This document shows positions 9,536-18,808 of a stretch of DNA of 64,000 bases, piece after piece. A program made the position numbers and the translations under genes. Every line of letters starts with the position of its first letter. The stretch's first letter is position 1. This DNA is from CBDFKF01 sp965248765 (lineage in GTDB: Bacteria > Pseudomonadota > Alphaproteobacteria > VGEJ01), in NCBI GenBank assembly GCA_965248765.1, contig CBDFKF010000002.1:310001-374000 (forward strand), given 5' to 3'. Below the pieces are notes generated by a model that saw only the letters and a list, made by a program, of their open reading frames with translations, was not told the DNA's origin and made no database searches.

Positions 9536-10528
9536 ATGGCACAACCAAAACGTATTGCCGTGATCGGTGCCGGAGCCATGGCGCGAATGCGGGGCAAAGC
9601 ATTACTGGAATCGGGCGCTGAAATCGTCGGCGTCGCGGCACGTAGCGAGGAATCCGCCGCCAAGATGGCGAGCCAACTGGGCGGCAAAGCATTCAGCGAT
9701 TACACCAAACTCGAAAGTCTCGACCCGGACGGTGTTCTGATTGAAGTGCCTCACGATGTGCAAGACGCCATTACTTTGGCGGCGATCTCATGGGGTTGCG
9801 GGGTACTGGTGGGAGCCCCGCTGGCTTATTCGTCGGCATCTGCCGAGAATATTTATCAGAAAGCTGCCGCGGCTAACGTGCCGGTAGAAGCGGGTTTCCA
9901 TGCGCGTTACAGCTCGGAGTGGATCGATGCTCGAAAGGTGATACGGGAAGGAATACTGGGGGACATAATTGGCGTGCAGTCTATCGCCATTTATCCGAGA
10001 AACCCGGAGCGCTGGAACTATCGCCAGGCCGAGGGCGGCGGCATGCCGCTATCACTCATGACCTTTTATTACGTGAATCCCCTCCGCTGGTTACTAGGCG
10101 AGCCCCTGCAAGTTAGCGCTATTGCCAACCGGAAGAAGCACATGGCTGATGGCCTGGTTGAGGAGGAGACATGTGCCGCGATGCTTATGTTTGATAACCA
10201 CGTAATCTGCACCATGCTGTGTGGATACGTTAGCCATGAAGCACGGCCGCGCGCCTCGGTGTACGTGCTTGGTACCGAGGGCGCGATGGAATTGTCGCCG
10301 TGCGGGCTCGGCCAGGGAACGATTACGATTCATCGGGAAGGGGTGTCTGATATCAGCGAATACGGCGATACGTTGCCAGCCTTCGCAGCCCAGGCGAAGG
10401 CGTTTCTGGAAACACTGGACGGAACGGCGACGCTGCGAAACCCTGCAAAAGACGCCCGCCACGACATCCGTGTGGCCAATGCGATTGCTGAGGCGGCGAG
10501 GACGGGTGCGACGGTACCCCTTGCGTGA
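9536..10528 (+). CDS. Gfo/Idh/MocA-family oxidoreductase, EKP motif lost
   Basis: This 330-residue protein has an N-terminal Rossmann fold (IAVIGAGAMARMRGKALL) and a C-terminal alpha/beta domain (VEAGFHARYSSEWIDARKVI, then GGGMPLSLMTFYYVNPLRWL). Family members are NAD(P)-dependent sugar or polyol dehydrogenases. The conserved E-K-P after the fifth strand, whose Lys contacts cofactor and substrate, is here G-A-P (VLVGAPLAYSS), so dehydrogenase activity may be changed or lost. The GFHARYS segment sits where GFMYR is usual. It starts 57 bp after the SnoaL-like gene and could be co-transcribed with it. Confidence 0.85.
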   Translation: MAQPKRIAVIGAGAMARMRGKALLESGAEIVGVAARSEESAAKMASQLGGKAFSDYTKLESLDPDGVLIEVPHDVQDAITLAAISWGCGVLVGAPLAYSSASAENIYQKAAAANVPVEAGFHARYSSEWIDARKVIREGILGDIIGVQSIAIYPRNPERWNYRQAEGGGMPLSLMTFYYVNPLRWLLGEPLQVSAIANRKKHMADGLVEEETCAAMLMFDNHVICTMLCGYVSHEARPRASVYVLGTEGAMELSPCGLGQGTITIHREGVSDISEYGDTLPAFAAQAKAFLETLDGTATLRNPAKDARHDIRVANAIAEAARTGATVPLA

Positions 10529-11006
10529 CCGATCCGGACTTCGTCGCCTGGTCTCTCCGGTTGGGAGGCTGCGCTCCTCCAAGAGCCGCTAGCGCCACCG
10601 CTCGGCGCAGAACCGTGTTGTTGTGTCGACGGCTGCTACATCGTAGGCGCTCATTTCACGAGCCTCCGCCGATGTCTCCTAATGGGCTACAGGCGGAAGT
10701 GGCCAAATGCACCGATTTACGGCCGGCGTTGGCTCTGCAGCCGACATTGGCATTCCGCCACTGACCCAAACGTCGTTTATGAGTGCACGACTTAGCCGCC
10801 GCCTGACCCGCCGTCAGCAACTGAAAGAAATGGGGGGCGCCGTTGCGCCCCCCAAGTCACTAGGAGGATACCCATGAGAAAAAAATGGGTGCTCCGCGTA
10901 CTATGAGAAGCGGCCTTTATTCCCCCTAAGGGGCCTACACCCGGCGCCGGACCGCTCAGCGACGGGATCCCTCTGTTGGCGAAAGCACGCGACGCAAAGC
11001 GGCGAT
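10529..11006. other. Intergenic region between convergent genes
   Basis: The 478 bp between the Gfo/Idh gene and nrdJ hold a strong hairpin at 10832-10853 and a ten-codon ORF with a good ribosome-binding site (10874-10906). I see no other gene. Confidence 0.5.
10822..10853 (-). terminator. Rho-independent terminator, probably of nrdJ
   Basis: A 9-bp perfect GC stem (ggggggcgc, loop cgtt, gcgcccccc) is followed on the minus strand by a T-rich tttcttt run. It lies about 150 bp past the nrdJ stop. On the plus strand there is no T run, so termination is expected only for minus-strand transcripts. Confidence 0.6.
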
Positions 11007-14000
11007 CTAGCTGCAGCCAGTGGTGCCGCCACAGGTCTCGCACTTGAGGCAGGTTCCGTTGCGCACCAGAGTGAAGTTGCCGCATTCGCCACAAGCATCA
11101 CCTTCGTAGCCCTTCATGCGTGCCTGTCGCGCGAGCACGCCGGCGGTCGCGACGGTTTCGATCGCGGCGGTGCCGAGGCCGGTGGCCGTTTCGGCGAGGC
11201 CGGTCGAGGTTGTGAGCGCGGCCTGCGGCGCAACCGTGCTGCCGCCGTGCACGACATAAAGGTTCGAGCGCATGTAGCCCGAGCCCGCTGAGGCCATCGC
11301 GACGGCGGGCAGGTCGTCCTCGCCGTTGCCGTTGCCGCCTTCGACGGCGCCGCCGCCGAGCGAATCGGGCCTGAGGTCATCGGGCTCGACGTGGGCAAGG
11401 TCGTTGCGGCCGAGATAGGAGACCGCGAGCTCGCGGAATACGTAGTCCAGAAGCGAGGTCGACATCTTGATGGCATCGTTGCCCGTGACCATCCCTGAGG
11501 GCTCGAACCGGGTGAAGGTGAACGCATCGACGAACTCGTCCAGTGGTACGCCGTACTGGAGACCGATCGATATGGCGATCGCGAAGTTGTTCATCAAGCT
11601 GCGGAAGGCGGCGCCCTCTTTGTGCATGTCGATGAAGATTTCGCCGAGCCGGCCGTCGTCGTATTCGCCGGTCCGCAGGTAGACCTTGTGGCCACCGACG
11701 GTGGCTTTTTGGGTGTAGCCCTTGCGGCGCTCGGGCAAGCGCAGCCGCTCGTGGCGCGCCATGATTGCCTGTTGCACCATGCGTTCGGCCACCACCTGAG
11801 GCCGGGCAGCAACGACCTCGCTCTCGTCGGCCTCGTCATCGTCGGAGACGAAACCTGAGAGCGGCTGTGAGAGCTTGGAGCCGTCGCGGTAGAGTGCATT
11901 GGCCTTGAGGCCGAGGCGCCAGGACTGCATGTAGGCGTCCATACAGTCCTGGACCGTCGCCTGGTTCGGCATGTTGATGGTCTTGGATATGGCGCCCGAG
12001 ATGAACGGCTGGGCGGCCGCCATCATGCGGATGTGGCTATCGGCGGAAAGGTAGCGCTGGCCGAGCCTGCCGCACGGCGAGGCGCAGTCGAACACCGGCA
12101 AGTGTTCCGGCCGGACATGCGGGGCTCCCTCGAGCGTCATGGCGCCGCAGCAGTAGAGATTTGCCGCGTCGATCTCCGCCGGACCAAAGCCGAGCGCCGC
12201 CAGCATGTCGAAGGAGAGTTCGTCGAGCGCCGTGGCTTCGAGTCCGAGCGTGTCGACGCAGAACGCCTCGCCGAGCGTCCATTTGTTGAACGCGAATTTA
12301 ATGTCGAAGGCCGTCGCCAGTGTCTCCTCGAGCTTGGCGATCACCTCTTCGGTGAAGCCGCGGGCGCTGAGGCTCGCGTGGTTCACGCCGGGCGCCTCGC
12401 GCAAGGTTCCGCGACCAACCGCGTAGTGGATGATCTCGTCTATCTCGTCTTGGTCGTAGCCGAGCCGTGCCAAGGCCTCGGGCACCGTGCGATTGATGAT
12501 TTTGAAATAGCCGCCGCCGGCGAGCTTCTTGAACTTCACCATCGCAAAGTCGGGCTCGATCCCGGTGCAATCGCAATCCATCACCAAGCCAATGGTGCCG
12601 GTCGGCGCGATCACCGTCGCCTGCGCGTTGCGGTAACCGTGTGTCTCGCCGAGGGCGAGCGCGCGCTCCCAAGCTTCGACCGCGGCGCGCGCCAGCGCCG
12701 GATCGGGGCAGTGCGCGGCATCGAGCGGCACCGGCGCCATGCTCAGGCCGTCATACCCGTCGGCCTGGCCCGAGGCGGCTCGTGCGTGATTGGCCATCAC
12801 CCGCAGCATTGCCTCGCGGTTCTCGGCGAAGCCGGGGAAGGCCCCCAGCTCCTTTGCCATCTCGGCCGAGGTGGCGTAGGCGATACCGGTCATCAGCGCC
12901 GTGATGGCGCTGCAAAGAGCGCGGCCTTCATCGCTGTCGTAGGACAGCCCCATGCTCATCAGGAGGCCGCCGAGGTTGGCGTAGCCGAGGCCGAGCGTCC
13001 GGTAGCGATAGGAAAGCTCGGCGATACGGGCCGCGGGGAACTGCGCCATCAGCACCGATATCTCGAGCGTTACCGTCCACAGCTGTACCGCATGGGCGAA
13101 CCGTTGTGCGTCGAAACTACCGTCGGGCCGCTGGAAGCCCTTGAGGTTGAGCGAGGCGAGGTTGCAGGCGGTATCGTCGAGGAACATGTACTCGGAACAT
13201 GGGTTCGAAGCCCGGATCGGTCCCGCCGCCGGGCAGGTATGCCACTCATTGATCGTGGTGTGGTACTGGAGGCCCGGGTCTGCCGAGGCCCAGGCCGCGT
13301 GACCGATCCGCTCCCACAGCTCGCGGGCGCCGACGGTCTTAGCGACCTCGCCGGTCGTGCGCTTGGTCAGATCCCATTTGGAATCGTCGGTAACGGCACG
13401 CAGGAACTCGTTGGTGACACGCACCGAGTTGTTCGAGTTCTGGCCCGAGACCGTGCCGTAGGCGCCGCCGTCCCAATCGGTGTCGTACGTCTTGATGTCG
13501 ATCTCGGTGAAACCTTGCTCGGCGAACTGAATGGCGCGGCGGATGTAATTTTCCGGGATCATCGCGCCGCGCGCTTTACGGATCGCCTTCTTGAGCGTCG
13601 GGTTGTCGCTTGGCGTGAAACGGCCAGACCCCTGCATGGCATGGCAGGCACGCATGATGGCGTTGAGGTGCTTGTCTATTGATTTCGAGCCGGCCACCAG
13701 GGCCGCTACCTTCTGCTCCTCGACGACCTTCCAGTCGATGAAGCCCTCGACGTCGGGGTGATCGACGTCGACGATCACCATCTTCGCGGCACGGCGGGTG
13801 GTGCCGCCGGACTTAATGGCGCCGGCGGCGCGGTCGCCGATCCTGAGGAAGCTCAGCAGGCCGGAGGACTTGCCGCCACCTGCCAACACCTCGTCCTCGG
13901 CGCGCAGCGAGGAAAAATTGGTGCCGGTGCCCGAGCCGTACTTGAAGAGCCGCGCCTCGCGCACCCATAAGTCCATGATCCCGCCCTCGTTGACGAGGTC

Positions 14001-14618
14001 GTCGGCGATGCTCTGGATGAAGCAGGCATGCGGCTGCGGGTGCTCGTAGGCGCTTTCCGAGGCCGTGAGCGCGCCGGTGCGGTAGTCGACGTAGTGGTGG
14101 CCTTGAGCGGGTCCGTCGATGCCATAGGCCCAGTGCAGGCCGGTATTGAACCACTGCGGCGAGTTGGGGGCACCGAGCTGGCGCGCGAGCATGTGGCGCA
14201 TTTCGTCGAAATAGGCGCGGGCGTCCTCCTCACCATCGAAGTAGCCGCCCTTCCAACCCCAGTAGGTCCACGTTCCGGCCAGGCGATCGAAGACCTCGCA
14301 CGCGGAGTTCTCATGCCGGGCCCGCTCGGCCTCCGGCAGCTCGGCGAGCGCATCCTCGTCGGGCACGTGGCGCCATAGCCACTCCGGCACATCGTCCTCG
14401 GCGAAGACCTTGAGGCGGGCCGGGACGCCGGCTTTACGGAAATACTTCTGGGCAATGACATCGCAGGCGACCTGCGACCACGTCGCCGGCACCTCGATGT
14501 CTTTCATTTGAAAGATCAGCGAGCCATCGGGATTGCGGATTTCGCTGGTCGTGGTTCGGAACTCGATGTCCGCGTAGGCCGACCGCCCTTCGTCCGTGTA
14601 GACCCGCTCAATCCGCAT
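11007..14618 (-). CDS. nrdJ: Cobalamin-dependent class II ribonucleoside-diphosphate reductase
   Basis: This 1203-residue enzyme reduces ribonucleotides to deoxyribonucleotides using adenosylcobalamin, independently of oxygen. From the ATG (MRIERVYTDEGRSAY), visible blocks are NSPQWFNTGLHWAYG, LFKYGSGTGTNFSSLR, SGGTTRRAAKMVIVDVDHPD, the active-site segment NPCSEYMFLDDTACNLASLN, and ATVIAPTGTIGLVMDCDCTGIEPDF. The tail is Cys-rich (GECGNFTLVRNGTCLKCETCGGTTGCS) and carries the C-terminal redox/zinc cysteines. Length is typical for alphaproteobacterial NrdJ and the frame is intact. The gene stands alone. The upstream region lacks a B12-riboswitch consensus but has an AT-rich palindrome resembling an NrdR box. 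Confidence 0.96.
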   Translation of the reverse strand: MRIERVYTDEGRSAYADIEFRTTTSEIRNPDGSLIFQMKDIEVPATWSQVACDVIAQKYFRKAGVPARLKVFAEDDVPEWLWRHVPDEDALAELPEAERARHENSACEVFDRLAGTWTYWGWKGGYFDGEEDARAYFDEMRHMLARQLGAPNSPQWFNTGLHWAYGIDGPAQGHHYVDYRTGALTASESAYEHPQPHACFIQSIADDLVNEGGIMDLWVREARLFKYGSGTGTNFSSLRAEDEVLAGGGKSSGLLSFLRIGDRAAGAIKSGGTTRRAAKMVIVDVDHPDVEGFIDWKVVEEQKVAALVAGSKSIDKHLNAIMRACHAMQGSGRFTPSDNPTLKKAIRKARGAMIPENYIRRAIQFAEQGFTEIDIKTYDTDWDGGAYGTVSGQNSNNSVRVTNEFLRAVTDDSKWDLTKRTTGEVAKTVGARELWERIGHAAWASADPGLQYHTTINEWHTCPAAGPIRASNPCSEYMFLDDTACNLASLNLKGFQRPDGSFDAQRFAHAVQLWTVTLEISVLMAQFPAARIAELSYRYRTLGLGYANLGGLLMSMGLSYDSDEGRALCSAITALMTGIAYATSAEMAKELGAFPGFAENREAMLRVMANHARAASGQADGYDGLSMAPVPLDAAHCPDPALARAAVEAWERALALGETHGYRNAQATVIAPTGTIGLVMDCDCTGIEPDFAMVKFKKLAGGGYFKIINRTVPEALARLGYDQDEIDEIIHYAVGRGTLREAPGVNHASLSARGFTEEVIAKLEETLATAFDIKFAFNKWTLGEAFCVDTLGLEATALDELSFDMLAALGFGPAEIDAANLYCCGAMTLEGAPHVRPEHLPVFDCASPCGRLGQRYLSADSHIRMMAAAQPFISGAISKTINMPNQATVQDCMDAYMQSWRLGLKANALYRDGSKLSQPLSGFVSDDDEADESEVVAARPQVVAERMVQQAIMARHERLRLPERRKGYTQKATVGGHKVYLRTGEYDDGRLGEIFIDMHKEGAAFRSLMNNFAIAISIGLQYGVPLDEFVDAFTFTRFEPSGMVTGNDAIKMSTSLLDYVFRELAVSYLGRNDLAHVEPDDLRPDSLGGGAVEGGNGNGEDDLPAVAMASAGSGYMRSNLYVVHGGSTVAPQAALTTSTGLAETATGLGTAAIETVATAGVLARQARMKGYEGDACGECGNFTLVRNGTCLKCETCGGTTGCS

Positions 14619-14669
14619 ACCAACGCCCCCCGACGTCCTTTACCCTACCTCAGCCACCCTGCGCCGCTA

Positions 14670-14710
14670 GCACATGTTGCGTGTCCAGCAGGAGGGGGCA
14701 CAACATATGC
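14670..14710 (-). promoter_or_regulatory. Inverted repeat in nrdJ leader
   Basis: The arms gcatatgttgtg and cacgcaacatgtgc (minus-strand reading) pair over about 12 bp, allowing G-U, around a 15-nt loop. It lies 52-92 bp upstream of the nrdJ start. It may be an operator or leader hairpin; it does not carry the B12-box consensus. Confidence 0.35.
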
Positions 14711-14758
14711 AAAGCGGCCGGTCCGTGCAACAAGGTAATGGGGGTCAGCCGCGATTCT

Positions 14759-14790
14759 CCACAATATATTGATCCAAATATTGATCCAAG
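14759..14790 (-). promoter_or_regulatory. Possible NrdR-type box with 12-bp direct repeat
   Basis: The perfect 10-bp palindrome caatatattg within ccacaatatattgatc resembles the AT-rich NrdR box. The unit atattgatccaa is then repeated directly twice. The position, about 140 bp upstream of nrdJ, suits an operator, but the spacing does not match typical tandem NrdR boxes. Confidence 0.3.
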
Positions 14791-15375
14791 GGGGCCGTCA
14801 GGGAGCGCCCGCCGGGGTGGTTGATCCTCGCGTCAACCGCGAGGACGAGGATGACGAGTCGGGTCAAGTCCAAGGCCCGGAGCTGATCGACTACGTTTTC
14901 TGGAGCCGCTGGGAGTTGCGTACGGCGCGATCTCGGTGCTGGCCGTCCCGCTTGTTAACGGCGGAGGAATAATGCAGCACGCGGAGCGGCTGGGCGGTCC
15001 GGTCGCGGCGGCGCAAAATTGCGCCACCTATAGCCCCTTGTCGGTTGTGGTGAGGGGCATGAGATGTACGGCGTGGAGCTCTATGCGGCGGTTCGTCTGG
15101 CGGTTGTCGACGAGGGTCTGAGCCATCACGATGCGGGCCGTCGGTTCGGCATCGACCGCCGGACGGTGAAGAAGATGCTGAGCTATTCGGCGCCGCCGGG
15201 CTACCGGCGGACCAAGCCGGTCCGGCGGCCCAAGCTGGATGGGTTCACCGGCATCGTCGACGCGATCCTGGAGGCGGACACGGATCCGGACGTGCCGCGC
15301 AAGCAGCGCCACACGGCGCACCGGATCTTCGAGCGGCTGCGGGACGAGCACGGGTTCGCCGGCGGCTATACCATG

Positions 15376-16931
15376 CAGACCGTGTGGAAACTCTGGGTGG
15401 CGGGGGATTTCCGTCCGTCTCATGGCGATGTTAGGGTCCGCCATGAGACACATTCCTGGCGTTGACCGCTCTCAGGTTCTGCTTCTGCCGGAAGCAGTGG
15501 ACGATTACGTGGGCCGGGATAACCCGGTCCGTTTCATCGATGCCTTCGTGGATGGTTTGGACCTAGCGGCCGCTGGTTTCGAGCGCGCCGCGGCGAAGGC
15601 GATAGGTCGTCCCGGCTACGATCCGGCGGACCTGCTGAAGCTCTACATATACGGCTATCTCAATCGGGTACGTTCGAGCCGCCGGCTGGAGGCAGAGAGC
15701 AAGCGTAATCTCGAAGTGATCTGGCTGTTGCGGCGTTTGTCGCCAGACTTCAAGACGATCGCCGATTTCCGGCGGATCAATCGGGCGGCCTTCCGACAGG
15801 TGTTTCGGGAGTTCGTGAGGCTATGCCGCGAACTGGAGCTGTTCGGACGCGAGCTGGTGGCGGTTGACGGTACACGGATCAAGGCAGTGAACAGCCGGAA
15901 GCGGAACTTCACCAAAGCGAAGCTGGCGAAGGCGTTGGCCGAGAGCGACGAGAGGTTGTCGCGTTATCTCGACCGGCTCGACGAGGCCGACGAGCAAGAC
16001 GAGGGCGGCACCGGCGGCGGCGAGGTGGAGCATATCCAGGAGAAGATCGCTGCGATCCAAGGGCGGCGTGAGCGGTTTGAGGAACATCGAGACGCGCTGG
16101 CTGCGAGTGGCGAGGACCAGCTCTCTTTGACGGATCCGGACAGCCGGGCGATGTACGCCGAGACCCGGGTCGGTGTCGGCTACAACATTCAGATCGCCGT
16201 GGACGCCAAGCACAAACTGATCGCCGAGCAGCAGGTCCATAACAAGGTCAGCGATCTCGGTCTATTGGCCGAGACGGCGGTGGTGGCCCGTCGGAACCTG
16301 GCCGTCGATCGGATCGACGCGGTCGCCGACGCGGGCTACTTCAAGATCGAGGATATCGAGGCCTGCGAGAATGCCGGCGTCGTGCCGCATGTGCCCAAGC
16401 CCCAGCGCGGATCCACGGTGAGCCAGGGGCTCTTTCCCAAGGAACGCTTCCGCTATGACGGCGGCGAGGACATTTACATCTGCCCCGACGGCCAACGCCT
16501 GGCGCTACACAGCAAGCGCAAGCGCCGAAGCGATCCTGGAGCGCATGGCAGAACGATTGGCGGCCCGCCCGGAGCTGCTCGATGCGCGCCGTGAAAGCGT
16601 CGAGCATCCCTTCGGCTCAATCAAACAATGGATGGGCCAGGGTGCCTTCCTGACCCGGCGGCTGGAGAACGTGCGCGGCGAGTTCAGCATCACGGCGCTG
16701 GCTTACAACATCCGCCGCGCGATCTCGCTGGTAGGTGTTCCCGCCTTGATCGCCGCCGCGAGGGCATGAGACGGGAATCAGGCCAAAATCGAGCGCCGCA
16801 CATCGATCCACGGAGGCCTGGAGCCCCTTCCACAGGGCTACCGGCGCCAAACCGCCAGATTACGTGGGATCGCCGCAAATCATGGTTACCTAAACCTCCA
16901 TCCCCGCCACCCAGAGTTTCCACACGGTCTG
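15376..16931 (+). mobile_element. IS1182-family element nested in IS21 istA
   Basis: This 1556-bp element is bounded by perfect 30-bp terminal inverted repeats beginning cagaccgtgtggaaactctg. It is flanked by the 4-bp palindromic target duplication CATG (15372-15375 and 16932-16935). Removing element plus one CATG restores the istA frame exactly. It inserted after the IS21 had arrived. Confidence 0.93.
15443..16769 (+). pseudogene. IS1182 transposase with C-terminal deletion/frameshift
   Basis: ATG 15443 opens MRHIPGVDRSQVLLLPEAVD. The family blocks LLKLYIYGYLNRVRSSRRLE, LVAVDGTRIKAVNSRKRNF (Asp), DAVADAGYFK (Asp) and, in another frame, SVEHPFGSIKQWMGQG (Glu) are present. Near 16510 the Cys-rich segment normally found after ICPDGQRL is missing and the frame changes. 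The first frame therefore stops at 16594, while the true C-terminus (NIRRAISLVGVPALIAAARA) ends at 16769. Because the inverted repeats are intact, it could still be moved in trans. Confidence 0.85.
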
Positions 16932-17963
16932 CATGGTGAAGGACTATGTGCGTTCCCGGCGGCAGTCGACGCGCGAGGCTTTCGTTCCACTGCATCACCC
17001 GCCGGGCCACGCCCAGGTCGACTTCGGCGAGGCGGTGGTGGAGCTGCCGGGCCGGCGCGAGAAGGTTGCCTTCTTCTGCCTGATCCTGCCCCATTCCAAT
17101 GTCTGGTTCGTGAAGGCCTCCCCCCGGGAGACGACGGAGGCATTCCTGGACGGCCATGTCAGCGCCTTCGCCTTCCTCGGCGGGGTTCCGCGCTCGATCC
17201 TCTACGACAACACGACCCTGGCGGTGGCGCGGATCCTGGGCGACGGCACGCGCCTCAGGACGCAGGCGTTCTCACATCTTCAGTCGCACTATCTGTTCCG
17301 CGACCGCTTCGGCAGGGGAGCAGGCGGCGGCGCTGCTCGCCGATCTCGAGGCCCTGCGTGATCTGCCGGCGGTTCCCTTCGAGGCCTGCGAGCATGTGCC
17401 GGGCCAGGTCTCGTCGACGGCCCTGGTGCGCTACCGGCTGGTGGACTACTCGGCACCGGCGGTGCACGCCCACAAGAAGGTGACGGTCAAGGGCTATGTC
17501 GACCGGGTCGAGATCGCGCTCGGCGCCGAGATCGTCGCCCGCCATCGGCGCAGCTATGTCCGCGGCGACGTCGTCTACGACCCGCTGCACTATCTGTCGC
17601 TGCTGGAGAAGAAGCCGGGCGCCCTGGACCAGGCGGCGCCGCTGAGAGGGTGGAAGCTCGATCCGGCCTTCGACACGTTGCGCCGCCTCCTCGAGGCGCG
17701 CTTCGGGCCGCGCGGCAAGCGCGAATACATCCAGGTGCCGCGCCTGCACGAAGACTTCCCGGAACCGCAGGTGGCGGCCGCGGTGCGCGACGCGGTGAAG
17801 CGCCGCCTGATCGGCTTCGACGCCGTCAAGCACCTGCTGCTGGCCCGCATCGAGAGGCGGCCCGTGCATCTCGACCTGTCGCGCTATCCGCACCTGCCCC
17901 AGCCCTTCGTCGCCGCCACGCGGAGCGCCGACTACGCCACCCCGCTGGCCGGTGGGGCCGGCC

Positions 17964-18728
17964 ATGGTTGAGGCCCCCCGCATCCTGCTCGAACATCACC
18001 TGAAGAGGCTGAAGCTGCCGACCTTCCTGCGGGAATACGAGAAACTGGCGCGCCGGTGCGCGGCCGAGGGCCTGGATCATGTGCGGTTCCTGGCCCGGCT
18101 GGTGGAGATGGAGCTGATCGACCGCGAGCGCCGCCTCGTCGAGCGGCTTATCAAGCAGGCCGGGTTCCCTGTCGTCAAACAGCTTGAGAGCTTCGATTTC
18201 AAGGCGATCCCGGCGCTCAACAAGATGCTGGTGCTGGATCTCGCGCGCGGCGAGTATATCGCGCGCCGCGAGAACCTAATCCTGCTCGGCCCGAGCGGCG
18301 TCGGCAAGACCCATGTCGCTCTCGCCCTCGGCCTCGCCGCCTGCCACAAGGGCCTCGGCGTGCGCTTCGCCACAGCCTCCCATCTGGTCCACGAGCTGAT
18401 CGAGGCGCGCGACGAGAAGAGGCTGCTCCGCCTCCAGGCCCAGCTCGCCAGGGTCAATCTCCTGATCGTCGACGAGCTCGGCTACGGGCCCCTGTCGCAG
18501 ACCAGAAGCGAGCTGCTGTTCGACGTCTTCAGCCGGCACTACGAGAACGGCGCCACCATCGTGACCTCAAACCTGCCCTTCCAGGAATGGACAACGGTGT
18601 TCGCCAGCGAGCGCCTCACCGGCGCGCTGCTCGACCGCATCACCCACCATGGCCATATCCTGGAGATCAACGGCGAGAGCTACCGGCTTGTTGATCGGCG
18701 TGGAATATTGCCCCCCTATCGGTGGTAA
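17964..18728 (+). CDS. istB: IS21 helper ATPase IstB, 3' end replaced
   Basis: This AAA+ ATPase of the DnaC/IstB type assists IstA. Walker A is LLGPSGVGKTH (near residue 115) and Walker B is LLIVDELGYG. The start overlaps the istA stop by eight bases. Residues to GESYRL match the istB remnant at 63637-63801, which continues KQSRSRRRQPSE. Here the last dozen residues (VDRRGILPPYRW) instead come from the neighbouring IS end, so the natural tail is lost. Confidence 0.88.
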   Translation: MVEAPRILLEHHLKRLKLPTFLREYEKLARRCAAEGLDHVRFLARLVEMELIDRERRLVERLIKQAGFPVVKQLESFDFKAIPALNKMLVLDLARGEYIARRENLILLGPSGVGKTHVALALGLAACHKGLGVRFATASHLVHELIEARDEKRLLRLQAQLARVNLLIVDELGYGPLSQTRSELLFDVFSRHYENGATIVTSNLPFQEWTTVFASERLTGALLDRITHHGHILEINGESYRLVDRRGILPPYRW

Positions 18729-18808
18729 TCGGCGTCCAAAATTGACCCCCCCCCATGGTTTGTTCCCATGAACGCGCCTTGTCATTGGACGGACGAGGTG
18801 AGGGGGAG

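Larger units (their letters stand above)
14619..15063. other. nrdJ upstream region and left end of IS21 remnant
   Basis: No gene is recognised. It contains a 12-bp-stem inverted repeat (14670-14710), an AT-rich repeat/palindrome (14760-14790), and from about 14985 probably the terminal sequence of the IS21-type element, including the near-palindrome ggcgcaaaattgcgcc. Confidence 0.4.
15064..17971 (+). pseudogene. istA: IS21 transposase IstA, interrupted by IS1182 and internally deleted
   Basis: The N-terminal 104 residues (MYGVELYAAVRLAVVDEGLS, DNA-binding domain with RFGIDRRTVKKML) end at GGYTM. The gene resumes after the nested IS1182 at VKDYVRSRRQSTREAFVPL, giving a perfect rejoin across the duplicated CATG. 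The DDE core follows (HAQVDFGEAVVEL, then FLGGVPRSILYDN). After RDRFGR about 60 residues and the frame are lost. The C-terminal part continues as LLADLEALRDLPAVPFEAC to the stop at 17971. The gene cannot make a working transposase. Confidence 0.85.
14985..18691 (+). mobile_element. IS21-family element 1, interrupted and truncated
   Basis: This is an istA-istB element in standard order with overlapping genes. It is interrupted by an IS1182 at 15376-16931, carries an internal deletion in istA near 17310, and loses its right end at about 18691 where another IS21-type terminus begins. The left limit is approximate. Confidence 0.75.

Noticed and set aside
12033..13682. A 549-codon open frame antisense to nrdJ
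   Set aside because: It is the shadow of an unmistakable class II reductase, with no recognisable motifs or ribosome-binding site.
14619..14760. Cobalamin riboswitch upstream of nrdJ
   Set aside because: No B12-box consensus or multi-helix layout could be found; only a single hairpin is visible.
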